Shown here: one piece after another, positions 23,380 to 33,362 of the stretch | Position numbering within the stretch: position 1 is the stretch's first letter | How the letters are laid out: each line of letters opens with the position of its first letter | From: Triticum aestivum | Taxonomy: Eukaryota; Streptophyta; Magnoliopsida; Poales; Poaceae | Direction of reading: 5' to 3' | DNA length: 64,000 bases | NCBI RefSeq assembly: GCF_018294505.1 | Contig: NC_057801.1 | Coordinates: forward strand, 431,424,619-431,488,618 | The notes under the pieces: model-generated | The model's input: the letters and a program-made list of their open reading frames with translations, nothing else | Told to the model about the DNA's origin: nothing | The model's database searches: none | Position numbers and translations under genes: made by a program

Positions 23380-23470
23380 GTGGGATGCCTACCAGGGCAT
23401 CCCCAAGCTTAGATGCTTGAGACTTATTGAAATATTATCTTGGGGTGCCTTGGGTATCCCCAAGCTTGAA
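23380..23470 (-). repeat. Paired stem-loop block, nested element, distal copy
   Basis: GGGATGCC (23382-23389) and GGCATCCC (23396-23403) form the first stem. CTTGGGGTGCC (23439-23449) and GGTATCCCCAAG (23453-23464) form the second, with two weak positions. The spacing between stems matches the other two blocks. Confidence 0.8.
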
Positions 23471-24114
23471 CTTTTGTGTCTCCTTAATTCCTTTCATATC
23501 ACGGTTTCTCTTTTTATCAAAAGCTTCATCCATACCAAACTCAACAAGAACTCGTGAGATAGGTTAGTATAAAACAATGCAAAACCTTATCATTTTCTAC
23601 TGTAAAAAATTACTAACATTATTATTAAACATTTAATAATAAATTTCTCTGCATATTTAACACTCCTATCCTCAAATAGAATCATTAAACAAGCAAATAT
23701 AGGCAAACAATGCAACCATAACAGCAATGTGCCAAAACAGTACAGTCTGTAAAGAATGCAAGAGTATCAATACTTCCCTGACTCCAAATATTATGAACTA
23801 AAAATTACCACTGTAATAAATTTATCAGAGCTTAATATGCAAAAAGATTCAACATTATACCATTCTCTGGCTTTTCTAGGGAATTTTTGCAACAGCGGTA
23901 AACTTTCTGTTTTCAAACAGCAACATCTATACTAGCAAAATAAGCATGGCAAAGGCTATCCTTGACTTTTTTAATTGAAACTAAAGATGCAAAACATTAA
24001 TCTAAATAACAGCAAGCAAATACTAACAGGAGAAAATGACGCTCCAAGCAAAACACATATCATGTGGCGAATAAAAATATAGCTCCAAGTAAAGTTACCG
24101 ATGAACGAAGACGG

Positions 24115-24205
24115 AAGAGGGGATGCCTTCCGGGGCATCCCCAAGCTTAGTTGCTTGGTTGTCCTTGAATATTACCTTGGGGTGCCTGAGGCATCCCCAA
24201 ACTTA
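24115..24205 (-). repeat. Paired stem-loop block, nested element, proximal copy
   Basis: GGGGATGCC (24119-24127) and GGCATCCCC (24134-24142) form a perfect 9-bp stem with loop TTCCGG. CTTGGGGTGCC (24176-24186) and GGCATCCCCAA (24190-24200) form the second hairpin. Confidence 0.85.
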
Positions 24206-24854
24206 GGCTCTTTCCACTCCTTATTCCATAGTCCATCGAATCATTACTCAAAACTTGAAAACTTCAACCACACAAAACTCAAAAACAAAAATCGTAAGCT
24301 CCGTTAGTATAGGAAAATAAAACCACCACTTAGGTACTGTAATGAACTCATTCTTTATTCATATTGGTGTAATATCTACTGTATTCTAACTTATCTATGG
24401 TTTATACCACTTAATACTAGCCATAGATTGATCAAAATAAGCAAACAACACATAGAAAACAGAATCTGTCGAAAACAGAACAGTCTGTAGTAATCTATAT
24501 CAAACGTATACTTATGGAACCCAAAAAATTATGAACTAAATTTCTGGACCTGAGTAATTTGTATATTAATCATCTGCAAAAATAATCAACCTAAAAGAAC
24601 TCTCCATTAAACAACTCAGCCATTCTCGTGAGTGCAAAAGTTTCTGTTTTTTACAGCAAGATCATATAGACTTCACCCAAGTCTTCCCAAAGGTTCTACT
24701 TGGCACATTATTGAAACAAAAGCTATAAACATGATTAATACAGTAGCATAATCATGTGTACACACAAAAACAGTAAGGATAAATATTGGGTTGTCTCCCA
24801 ACAAGCGCTTTTCTTTAATGCCTTTCTAGCTAGGCATGATGATGGCAATCATGC

Positions 24855-26243
24855 TCACATAAAAGATAAGAATTGAAACATAAGGAGAGCATCATGAAGA
24901 ATATGACTAGCACATTTAAGTCTAACCCACTTCCTATGCATAGGGATTTTATGAGAAAACAACTTATGGTAACAATAATCAACTAGCAAAGGAAGGTAAA
25001 ACAAGCATAGCTTCAAAACTTTAAGCACATAGAGAGGAAACTTGATATTATTGCAATTCCTACAAGCGTAATTTCCTCCCTCATGATAATTTTCAGTAGC
25101 ATCATGAATGAATTCAACAATATAACCAGCACCTAAAGCATTCTTTTCATGATCTACAAGCATAGAAAATTTACTACTCTCCACATAAGCAAATTTCTTC
25201 TCATTCGGAATAGTGAGAGTATCATAAAAGACTTGAACACTAAAAATTGTTTCCACATTAAAAGAGTAATGTTCAGAAAAAGGGTAATCATAATCATGAC
25301 AAGTTTTATAAATATAATCATCACTACTTTTTATAGCATAAGTTTCATCACAATAATCATCATAAGTAGCAACTTCGTTCTCATCATAATCAATTGAAAC
25401 CTCTCCCAAGATAGTGGGATCACTAAATAAAGTTGACACTCTTCCAAATCCACTTTCATATTCATCAAAATAAAATTCAACATCCTCCAAAATAGTGGGA
25501 TCACTACTTCCTAAAGTTGACACTCTGCCAAACCCACTTTCATCAATATAATCATCATAAGTAGGAGGCATGCTATCATCATAACAACTTTGCATATCAA
25601 AACTTGGGATGCTAAGAATATCATCTTCATTAAACATAGCATCCCCAAGCTTGGGACAATCATTAATTTCAGCAAATATATTCTCAAATATGTCATTCTC
25701 ACCAAACATAGCTTCCCCAAGCTTGGGCCCTTTCATATCATAAGCATAATCACTCTCATCATTAAAAATATGGATAGCACCAATAGTAAAGCAAATATCA
25801 TCATCACAATGAGTAGTAGGAGCAACATCATTTGGGAGGGATACCTTTTTACCTTTGCTGTCCCTTCTCTTCCTTTTCTTCTTCACATTATGTGTGGGTT
25901 CAACCTTCTTTATTGATGGGATTGGTTGAATAGAAAGCTCCTCCTCGTTACCTGAATCATCATAAGAAATAATAGGAGGAGGTTGGGAAGTCTCTTCCCT
26001 TTCATTAGTATTCTCTTCATCTTCTATTTGCTTTCTTTTCTTTAGGTAATTGGCACTATAAGGATTTTCAATGCAATTCACCATACAATACATATAAATC
26101 TTCTCTAGATTAATATCAAGGAAATGCTCAAGGTTAAATTTTGGAATAATATTAGTTGCATGTTTCAATTCTTCATAACCCAAAAGCAAACTAAGTTCAT
26201 TGTAATGAGCAAGGGAGATCAAATCATCACAATTTTTGGACAC
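24855..26243 (-). CDS. 462-codon ORF of unknown function (nested element)
   Basis: The open frame begins MSKNCDDLISLAHYNELSLL and ends FQFLSFM. An N-terminal segment (about 1-75) carries CMVNCIENPYSANYLKKRK. A basic patch KKKRKRRDSKGKK at about residues 121-133 looks like a nuclear localisation signal. The middle (about 160-310) is acidic, rich in Asp, Glu and Tyr, and holds two internal duplications: a PKLG(E/D)AMF...NDI/DDI unit and an ESGFGRVSTL...SDPTIL unit. The C-terminal region has Cys pairs (CRNCNN) and PMHRKWVRLKCASH. The latter recurs as PMHRKRVRLRC in the unrelated-LTR element at 41117-42445. No enzyme domain was recognised. It lies in the gag position, and the upstream ORF at 26268-26672 is probably the N-terminal part of the same gene, separated by frameshift or stop changes. 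Confidence 0.6.
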   Translation of the reverse strand: MSKNCDDLISLAHYNELSLLLGYEELKHATNIIPKFNLEHFLDINLEKIYMYCMVNCIENPYSANYLKKRKQIEDEENTNEREETSQPPPIISYDDSGNEEELSIQPIPSIKKVEPTHNVKKKRKRRDSKGKKVSLPNDVAPTTHCDDDICFTIGAIHIFNDESDYAYDMKGPKLGEAMFGENDIFENIFAEINDCPKLGDAMFNEDDILSIPSFDMQSCYDDSMPPTYDDYIDESGFGRVSTLGSSDPTILEDVEFYFDEYESGFGRVSTLFSDPTILGEVSIDYDENEVATYDDYCDETYAIKSSDDYIYKTCHDYDYPFSEHYSFNVETIFSVQVFYDTLTIPNEKKFAYVESSKFSMLVDHEKNALGAGYIVEFIHDATENYHEGGNYACRNCNNIKFPLYVLKVLKLCLFYLPLLVDYCYHKLFSHKIPMHRKWVRLKCASHILHDALLMFQFLSFM

Positions 26244-26267
26244 AATTCAATCATGAAACAATTTGCA

Positions 26268-26672
26268 TCAGAGATTTAAATGAACACTTTCATTGCAAAG
26301 TTCACAACGGTAAAGGTATCTTAAATTTTCAGCACTAACATTAAGCCTTTCTTGCAACCATTTAGTTTCTAAATGCTTATGCCTCTTGCAATACATATCT
26401 TCTCTATTCGGTGTGTTCATGCAAACATGCACTCCACAAAAGTTGGCATGCTCATAAGAGATATTTTCATCATGACTAGTGCAATCATCATTAGTACTAT
26501 GGATATTCAAGGAGTTCATACTAACAACATTGCAATCATGCTCATCATTCAAAGATTTAGTGTCAAGCATTTTAATGCATTCTTCTTCTAGCACTTGAGC
26601 ACAATTTTCCTTTCCATCATACTCACGAAAGATATTAAAAAGATGAAGCAAACGAGACAAACTTAACTCCAT
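26268..26672 (-). CDS. 134-codon first ORF of the nested element, unknown function
   Basis: It starts MELSLSRLLHLFNIF and ends RCELCNESVHLNL, just after the primer site on the minus strand. It has Cys/His-containing stretches (FCGVHVCMNTPNRE, YCKRHKHLE, CELCNE) that could bind metal, but they do not fit a standard zinc-knuckle spacing. A truncated relative occurs at 2378-2767. Only 24 bp separate it from the next ORF, and the join is stop-rich, so the two probably formed one protein. Confidence 0.55.
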   Translation of the reverse strand: MELSLSRLLHLFNIFREYDGKENCAQVLEEECIKMLDTKSLNDEHDCNVVSMNSLNIHSTNDDCTSHDENISYEHANFCGVHVCMNTPNREDMYCKRHKHLETKWLQERLNVSAENLRYLYRCELCNESVHLNL

Positions 26673-26767
26673 TTTTTTTGTTTTCTTTTATAGACTAAAC
26701 TAGTGATAAAACAAGAAACAAAAAGATTCGATTGCAAGATCTAAAGATATACCTTCAAGCACTCACC

Positions 26768-26851
26768 TCCCTGGCAACGGTGCCAGAAAAGAGCTTAGTT
26801 GACGGGGTGTGAATGAGTGCCCTTTAGCTAGCCTCCCCGACAACGGCGCCA
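26768..26851 (-). other. Duplicated tRNA-Asp primer-binding site
   Basis: Minus-strand TGGCGCCGTTGTCGGGGA (26851-26834) lies 10 bp from the LTR and is the expected site, with one mismatch to the tRNA-Asp complement. A second copy, TGGCACCGTTGCCAGGGA (26785-26768), lies 66 bp further inside. It is preceded by the same AAGCTCTTTTC spacer as the first. The related LTR at 593-2254 has a single copy. Confidence 0.8.
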
Positions 26852-26861
26852 GAAAAGAGCT

Positions 26862-27880
26862 TGATGTCTACTACACCACCTTCTTCTTGTAGACGTTGTT
26901 GGGCCTGCAAGTGCACAGGTTTGTAGGACAGTAGCAAATTTCCCTCAAGTGGATGACCTAAGGTTTATCAATCCGTAGGAGGCGTAGGATGAAGATGGTC
27001 TCTCTCAAACAACCCTGCAACCAAATAACAAAGAGTCTCTTGTGTCCTCAACACACCCAATACAATGGTAAATTGTATAGGTGCACTAGTTCGGCGAAGA
27101 GATGGTGATACAAGTGCAAAATAGATAGTAGATAAAGATTTTTGTAATCTGAAATAATAAAAACAGCAAGGTAGCGAGCGATAAAAGTGAGCCTAAACGG
27201 TATTGCAATGATAGGAAACAAGGCCTAGGGTTCATACTTTCACTCGTGCAAGTTCTCTCAACAATAATAACATAGATAGATCATATAACAATCCCTCAAC
27301 ATGCAACAAAGAGTCACTCCACAGCCACTAATAGCGGAGCACAAACGAAGAGATTATGGTAGGGTACGAAACCACCTCAAAGTTATTCTTTCGGATCAAT
27401 CTATTCAAGAGTTCGTACTAGAATAACACCTTAAGACACAAATCAACCAAAACCCTAATGTCACCTAGATACTCCATTGTCACCTCAAGTATCTGTGGGC
27501 ATGATTATACGATATGCATCACACAATCTCAGATTCATCTATTCAACCAACACAAAGTACTTCAAAGAGTGCCCCAAAGTTTCTACCGAAGAGTCAAGAA
27601 CGTGTGCCAACCCCTATGCATAGGTTCATGGGCGGAACCCGCAAGTTGGTCACCAAAACATACATCAAGAGGCACATGATATCCCATTGTCACCACAGAT
27701 AAGCACGGCAAGACATACATCAAGTGTTCTCATAAAAGACACAATCCGATAAGATAACTTCAAAGGCGAAACTCAATTCATCACAAGAGAGTAGAGGGGG
27801 AGAAACATCATAAGATCCAACTACAATAGCAAAGCTCGGGATACATCAAGATGGTGCCATAGAGGGAACACGAGAGAGAA

Positions 27881-27925
<45 letters not shown>

Positions 27926-28516
27926 AAACGCATAGCTACTAGTACATACCCTCAGCCTCGAGGGTGAACTAGTCCCTCCTCGTCAGAGAGCGCCGGGATG
28001 ATGAAGATGGCCACCAGTGAAGGATCCCCCCTCCAGCAGGGTGCCAGGAAGGGCTCCCGAGAGGTTTTTGGTGGCTACAGAGGCTTGCGGCGGCGGAACT
28101 CCCGATCTATCTTCTCCGTGGATGTTTTTAGGGTATATGGGACTATATAGGCGAAAGAAGTCGGTCGGGAGGTGTTCGAGGGGTCCACGAGACAAGGGGG
28201 CGCGCCCAGTAGGGGGGCGCCCCCCTATCTCCTGGGCTCACCGAGTATCTTCTAACATGGACTCCAAGTCTCCAGGATGATAATCTTCCAAAAAATCACG
28301 TTGCCGAAGGTTTGATTCCGTTTGGACTCCGTTTGATATTCCTTTTCTTCGAAATACTGAAACATGCAATAAAACAGCAATATGGGTTGGGCCTCCAGTT
28401 ATTAGGTTAGTCCCAAAAGTAATATAGAAGTGTATAATAACGCCCATAATCATTCAAAACAGGTAATATAATAGCATGGAACAATCAAAAATTATAGATA
28501 CGTTGGAGACGTATCA
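26862..28516 (-). repeat. 5' LTR of the nested Sabrina-like element
   Basis: On the minus strand it runs from TGATACGTCTCC at 28516 to GTAGTAGACATCA at 26862, 1,655 bp. It has a long GA/CT microsatellite at about 27871-27923 and a minus-strand TATATAG box near 28142-28148. It provides the promoter for the minus-strand transcript. Confidence 0.93.
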
Positions 28517-28521
28517 GAGGA

Positions 28522-30216
28522 TGATGGGACGACCGTGGCCCTCACTAGGAGTGGTGTGACCGACCTCGTGAGGATCGCTGGCAGGACCAGCCTCGCGAGG
28601 GTGCCTGGAGGGATCAGCCTCGCGAGGACCGCCCGCAGGGTAACACAGGCCTTCCTCCTCTGTCGCCGCCGCCAAGAAGGAATGACGACCACCACCAGCA
28701 CGAGGGGGGTGGGGGTTTCCAGGAGCCGCGTGCTATTGCTTGCATCTTGGGAGGAGCTCAGGCCCCAGCCTCTCAGCGCATCTTCAAGAAATTTGCTCGC
28801 GAGGTGAATGCAGTCCTCCCCAGGCTTGAGGCCACGCGCCCGCTCAGGTGGTCCAAGTGCGCCATCACCTTAGTTCGACAGATCAACTCAAGTGCGCGGC
28901 TACTGCTGGCGTCCTCCCAATGCTTTGTTCCCCAGTCATCAGCAACGTGCAAGTCACCAGGACCCTCATCGATGGCTGCGCAGGGCTTAACGTCCTGTCC
29001 GTTGAGATGTTCGATAACCTTCAAGTGTCATATGATCAACTTCAGCCTACCAAGCCATTCTCAGGAGTTACTGATGGTTCCACCACCCCGATAGGGCAGG
29101 TCCGCCTCCCTGTCACCTTCGGCAAGCGCGACAACTACCGCACCGAGCTCATCGACTTTGACGTCGCCCACATCCACCTGCCGTACCAAATCAATTGCCG
29201 TATGACCAGCTTCAGCCGACCAAGCTTTTCTCAGGAGTCACTGATGATTCCACCACTCCGATAGGGCAGGTCCGCCTTCCTGTCACCTTGGACAGCACAA
29301 GAACTACCGTACCGAGCTCATCGACTTCAACGTTGCCCACATTCGCCTGTCGTACAATGCCATCCTTGGGTATCCGGCCCTGGCCAAGTTCATGGCAGTG
29401 ACCCACCACGGCTGCAACGTCCTCAAGATGTCAGGAAGCGGCGAAATCATCACGGTCCCCTGCGAAGAAAGAGATGCAGTGTGCTCCCTCGAGCGTGCCT
29501 TCCAAGCTGCATCAATCAAGGACCGGATAGCAAGGGCGAGAACTCTCCGGAGACCATCCCCAAGAAGAAGAAGCAATCGCTCAGCACAAGGCCTCAGGAG
29601 GTTGGCATCTCAGGCGGTGCCGCATCAGGATCCGCGCCCGTGCAAGGGACGACTCCTTCCATCGCATAGGAAGGCGCGCCCGATGCCCTCCTCGGGCAGG
29701 GCTTGGGGGCTCTCTTCTGGAGGGCCTCAGACCTTGCCAACATCACGAGGGAGGCGCTCGGGCACCAATTGGAGGCGTGCTTTGCAGCACGTTTGCCTCA
29801 GGAAGGCACGGGCGTGGAAAGCCCAACCTCAGGAGTTCATCACCAAGACCATGCAGGATCATCAGGAAGCAAGAGCCATGTGCGGCGATCACCGCCTGCC
29901 TGGTGTGGCCCCCCTCCATCCCGGCGAGGATGGTGGGCTGCGCGTCTGCATCGACGTCCCAGGGCTCAACCGAGCCGCATCTCAAGAGCGCATCTAGCCT
30001 TCGCGCGTGGTACGCTGCGAGGGTCCGCCGCACAGCTACGTTCGCATGCCTTTCGGCCTGCCGAACGCGGCTGCCACCTACCAGCGTCACCTGCGGAGCA
30101 TTCTGGCGGCTCAGAAGGCCAGGCACCACGTGGTCCTAGCGGAGATGGAGACGGTCCTCAAGGAACCACTCGAACCCCCAGAGCCTCCCGAGGCTCAGGG
30201 CCCTGGTGGCTCGTGA
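28522..30216 (+). pseudogene. Protease and RT scraps of the split Tat-type element
   Basis: This resumes the coding region interrupted at 19681. A protease-like segment reads TRTLIDGCAGLNVLS near 28957-29001 (D-G-C-A-G in place of the usual D-G-G/S-G). A partial tandem duplication of 170 bp follows (units from 29031 and 29201). Further wording is typical of Tat proteins (ALAKFMAVTHHGCNVLKMSG, near 29380-29435). RT is reduced to LRVCIDVPGLNRA (about 29938) and SYVRMPFGLPNAAATYQR (about 30040). About 50 residues between these motifs and everything after ILAAQ, including the catalytic Y-x-D-D box, are missing. Several frameshifts occur. Confidence 0.78.
29031..29355 (+). repeat. 170-bp direct duplication in the protease region
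   Basis: Units start at 29031 and 29201 (TATGAnCAnCTTCAGCC). They run in parallel through GATAGGGCAGGTCCGCC and ACCGAGCTCATCGACTT to CTGnCGTAC. They have diverged at a number of positions, so the duplication is not recent. Confidence 0.8.
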
Positions 30217-30574
30217 GGGTCGGCCTCTTCATCGCGCATCTTCAGCTACTCCAACACCCCATCTACAATGGGATCAGGTGACATTTTCCAAGTTCATTTC
30301 AGCTGAGAGCGCCCTTAGGGCTGCATCATTCCTAGGCCACGTGGGTCCGTCCCTGCGGCATATATCTTTTTCTTATGTCTTTAGTTTACCTTGCTGGGGG
30401 TGCCCCTCGGGCTGCATCATCCCCAGGCCGCTTGGGTCCGACCCAGTGGCATGTATCCCTCCTGCATCTACCTAAGCTGGTTTGCCGTCCATGCCTAACT
30501 TGCCTGTGATTATCACCTGCCGCCTACCACAGGCCTCCTCCCTCATGCAAATCGCTTGCGCATTAAAAGGGGGG

Positions 30575-30598
30575 CTCCTGAACATCACGACTCAGGAG
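30575..30598 (+). repeat. Hairpin repeat, copy 1
   Basis: CTCCTGA and TCAGGAG form a 7-bp inverted repeat around a 10-nt loop. It is the most diverged of three copies. Confidence 0.7.
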
Positions 30599-31243
30599 CT
30601 CTTACTGGCTCTCCAGCCCTCACCCCTTGGCCTTGACCACGGCATCGCGACCTGGCATACCAGCGGCGGCTGAGCTCGCTCAAGGGTCGGGACCTGAGGA
30701 CGCAGAGCATTTGCATCTAACCATCTTGCAGGAGCACACAACTGTTAAAGATCCAAGACCAGGTGCAACCCGCCTTGAGGTAGGGCCTCGTGAGTCCCGC
30801 GCTGGCTCACGAGTGCCCAGATAAACTTCTTCTAGCCTTGCCGTGCAAGCCACATGTCAGGGCAGGCCTATACATGCCCCGGGGGCTCCTCCCGGAGGGG
30901 CCCCCTCCCATGCACCAATGGAAGCACCATGCTCCGCGCTGGCTGATGACACTGCCGAGGAGCAGCTATGCCCGTACACATACGAAAGCGCTATGCTCCG
31001 CGCTGGTGATAAACAACTAAGGGCGGTCCACGGCTGTATCAACCTTAGGGAGCCCAGAGCTCAGTGTATAGCCTCGTCGCAACACCTCCACTCGGGAGCG
31101 TCGCGCGAGGGGGATGGACACGGGGGTTGCGCCCGGGTCACGCCCGAGCGCACGCCACCTAGCCAGGTCCCTCGGACCTGGTCGTCGCGCGCCCCTCCCT
31201 GAGCGAAGCCAAGGTATGAAGGTCGTTTGAACGTCAAGGGGGA

Positions 31244-31267
31244 CTCCTGAGCATCGCGACTCAGGAG
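31244..31267 (+). repeat. Hairpin repeat, copy 2
   Basis: CTCCTGAG and CTCAGGAG form a perfect 8-bp stem with loop CATCGCGA. Confidence 0.8.
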
Positions 31268-31427
31268 CCTAACTGGTCACGTAGCACCTCACTCCTTGGT
31301 CCCATCCTGGTGATCCGGTCGGGACTAACGGCGGTTGAGGTATGCGCGGGGCCGGGCTCTGCCGACGTAGAATGCCAGGTCTACTCCTACATTCCCTCCC
31401 TATTTGGTGTTTGCGTGTCAAGTGGGA

Positions 31428-31451
31428 CTCCTGAGCATCGCAACTCAGGAG
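31428..31451 (+). repeat. Hairpin repeat, copy 3
   Basis: CTCCTGAG and CTCAGGAG form a perfect 8-bp stem with loop CATCGCAA, 184 bp downstream of copy 2. Confidence 0.8.
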
Positions 31452-32260
31452 CCTAACTTGTCACGTAGCCCCTCACTCCTTGGTCCCGACCTGCTGATCC
31501 GGTTAGGGCCAACGGCGGTTGAGGTATACGCGTGGCCGGGATCTGCTGACGTAAAACATCAAGCAAATAGGAAGGAAACCGCAAAATCTCGAAGAAAATT
31601 CTAGAGCAAATATTACAAACCATAGTTGTATTCACAATACCAGACGCAAGTTTAAATGCCTCCACGAGGCCCGGTGCATGTTGCAGGAGTTAAAACAGGA
31701 AGGAAGCCGCAAGAAGATCACCCTTGGACAGTGCTGTCATTCTCCAGGGGCTCCACCCCCGTGCTGGTGTTGCCTTCACCAGCTCCACCTCTCGAGGCCT
31801 CATCATCTCCAACACCACGACCTCACCACGGCAGTGGACCGGCCTTTTCTTCGGCGGGAGCGGATCGGGCCCGTCCCGGGGAGCCTTCCCCTTCTCTTCG
31901 GCCGAGAACCTGCGGATCGGTGCCATTAGCATCAACACTGAAGTTGGAGCAGGGAACAAGAAGCAGGCGGAGCAAGAAGAGATGGGCAACGGGGGCTCTC
32001 GCCCCTCCTCATTTATAGCCCAAGGGAGGTCAACTATCGACCTCCACGATCACAGGTAATGATGACCCTTTTTGCATGCAGTAGGGACTCGTCAAATCGG
32101 GCAGTTGCCGAGGCAGCGTGGGGAAGTGGAGACACCCACGTCCGATCAGTCGCCACACGTCAACCAAGGCCGCAGGCTGTTGGGGCCCGTGGTGCTCCGC
32201 ACTTGCCCTTTGGCTTTGCTGCTAAGCCAAGCCCGAGCGCGCCTTGGGCCCGGGGGCTAC

Positions 32261-33148
32261 TGTCGGCGTTCTGGGAATGGGGGTCCCCAGACTTGCCCAC
32301 CTGCGGCCTGCGGCGTGGCTCAACCAGTGGCCCAGTATGGCCCGTCTTCATCAACCAACACTCAAGACCCTTGCGAGGGGCCAAGCCTCACGGGGCGGAC
32401 GGCACAAGGCCTCCTCAGGAGTGGCCTCACCAGGAAGGCTCACGAGGAGGCGGAGAGATCAGTGCAAGGGGTATCTCGCGAGGTCCTCGTGACGCAAGCC
32501 ATGACGACCAAGGCCAGGTAGGCGCCAGGCGAGCGCCAGCCCGTGCAGTGTCCTTGTTTCCTCTTTGGTGCTAAGGGGGCAAGCGCAGGCACAGAGTACC
32601 GAGGCATAAGGCAAAGGTTTCCATATCGGTGCAACAAGACCAAGACTAGCAGGATGGCAGGACGGAGGTCACCATGGAGCCCAAGACGGCGTCACCACCA
32701 GCGCCTTTGGCAGGCGAAGACCAGCTTTAGTCAGGATAGCTTATACTAGTTGTCCCCTTTCAAAATGGCTATTGTTGGATCCCTTCCCGCTCAATATTTG
32801 GGAAGAGGACCGGGGCCTCTATAAATAGGGCTAGCCAACACAGTAGAAGGGGGGAACCCAGTTCATCTACACACCACCAAGCACAAGAACACCTCTCCTC
32901 GCGAGGCTGTTCTTCCTTTGTACTGTCCATCATCAGCCCAAGAGGCAATCCACCACACAGCACACACGAGTGGGGTATTACACCACAACGGTGGCCCGGA
33001 CCTATATAAATCTTGTGTCTCTTGTGTTGTTCATCGATCTAGCTTAGAGATCACGGCGAGGTTGAGGGTGTGTTTTGGTAGGGAGAGATCTTCGTGCGCA
33101 CCCCAGTGTTCGAACCTTATGGGTTTTGCCGGAACCCGATATCCGACA
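32261..33148 (+). repeat. Right 888-bp LTR of the Tat-type element
   Basis: It starts TGTCGGCGTTCT and ends ATATCCGACA, the same length as 17227-18114. TATAAATAG is repeated at about 32820-32828. Confidence 0.92.
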
Positions 33149-33329
33149 GTTCCCCTTCATCATCCATGGATGTGTCCTGACAGATCTAGCACGCACAGGC
33201 ACACACAGAAACACATCCCCACTCTTATTGATAATATTGCAATTCCACCCTCAGTTTGTCTAGTAGGCCTCTCCCACCATCTTCGAGAAGCAACTCCATC
33301 ACCCATCTAGCACTCTCCCCTCTCCCTCC

Positions 33330-33362
<33 letters not shown>

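Larger units (their letters stand above)
21298..24854 (-). other. 3' non-coding region of the nested element with paired stem-loops
   Basis: No supported ORF. The minus-strand polypurine tract (GGAATTAAGCTTGGGGATGC) is at 21299-21318. A long pyrimidine run on the plus strand lies at 22083-22200. Two copies of a paired stem-loop block lie at about 23380-23470 and 24115-24205, each containing the tract-like TAAGCTTGGGGATGCC. Much of 21298-23560 is homologous to 43140-45413 of the WHAM-like element, although their LTRs are different. Confidence 0.75.
19682..28516 (-). mobile_element. Complete non-autonomous Gypsy element (Sabrina-like, tentative)
   Basis: LTRs at 19682-21297 and 26862-28516 flank a minus-strand internal region. 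A perfect 5-bp target duplication GAGGA (19677-19681 and 28517-28521) proves a single insertion event into the Gag zinc-finger region of the older element. On the minus strand the order is LTR, tRNA-Asp primer site (duplicated), two ORFs of unknown function, long 3' non-coding region, polypurine tract, LTR. It has no protease, RT, RNase H or integrase, so it must borrow enzymes. The total is 8,835 bp. Confidence 0.95.
30217..32260 (+). other. 3' non-coding tail of the Tat-type element with hairpin repeats
   Basis: About 2 kb with no supported protein. An 85-bp-spaced pair (GGGCTGCATCAT...GGCC at about 30320 and 30408) and three hairpins of the form CTCCTGAG...CTCAGGAG occur. The two downstream hairpins sit in 184-bp repeat units (about 31240-31370 and 31424-31555) that share CCTCACTCCTTGGTCCC and AACGGCGGTTGAGGTAT. 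A polypurine tract (CTTGGGCCCGGGGGCTAC) ends at 32260. Confidence 0.7.
17227..33148 (+). mobile_element. Tat-type Ty3/Gypsy element, pol-deleted, split by a nested element
   Basis: Two LTRs of equal length (888 bp) begin TGTCGG and end ATATCCGACA. The flanks are GTTCA (17222-17226) and GTTCC (33149-33153), a target duplication with one mismatch. Removing the nested element 19682-28516 and its 5-bp duplication leaves about 7.1 kb. Gag, a Gag zinc-finger remnant, protease and a scrap of RT are recognisable. The RT catalytic box, RNase H and integrase are missing, so the copy is non-autonomous. The protease-linked wording (CHHG-type LKM motif) is Tat-like. A polypurine tract GGGCCCGGGGGCTAC precedes the right LTR. 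Confidence 0.88.

Noticed and set aside
29703..30281. 192-codon plus-strand frame
   Set aside because: It is an alternative frame of GC-rich RT remnants; the RT motifs are read in other frames.
17222..33153. Perfect target duplication for the Tat-type element with 888-bp LTRs
   Set aside because: The flanks are GTTCA and GTTCC; one mismatch remains, so it is reported as imperfect.
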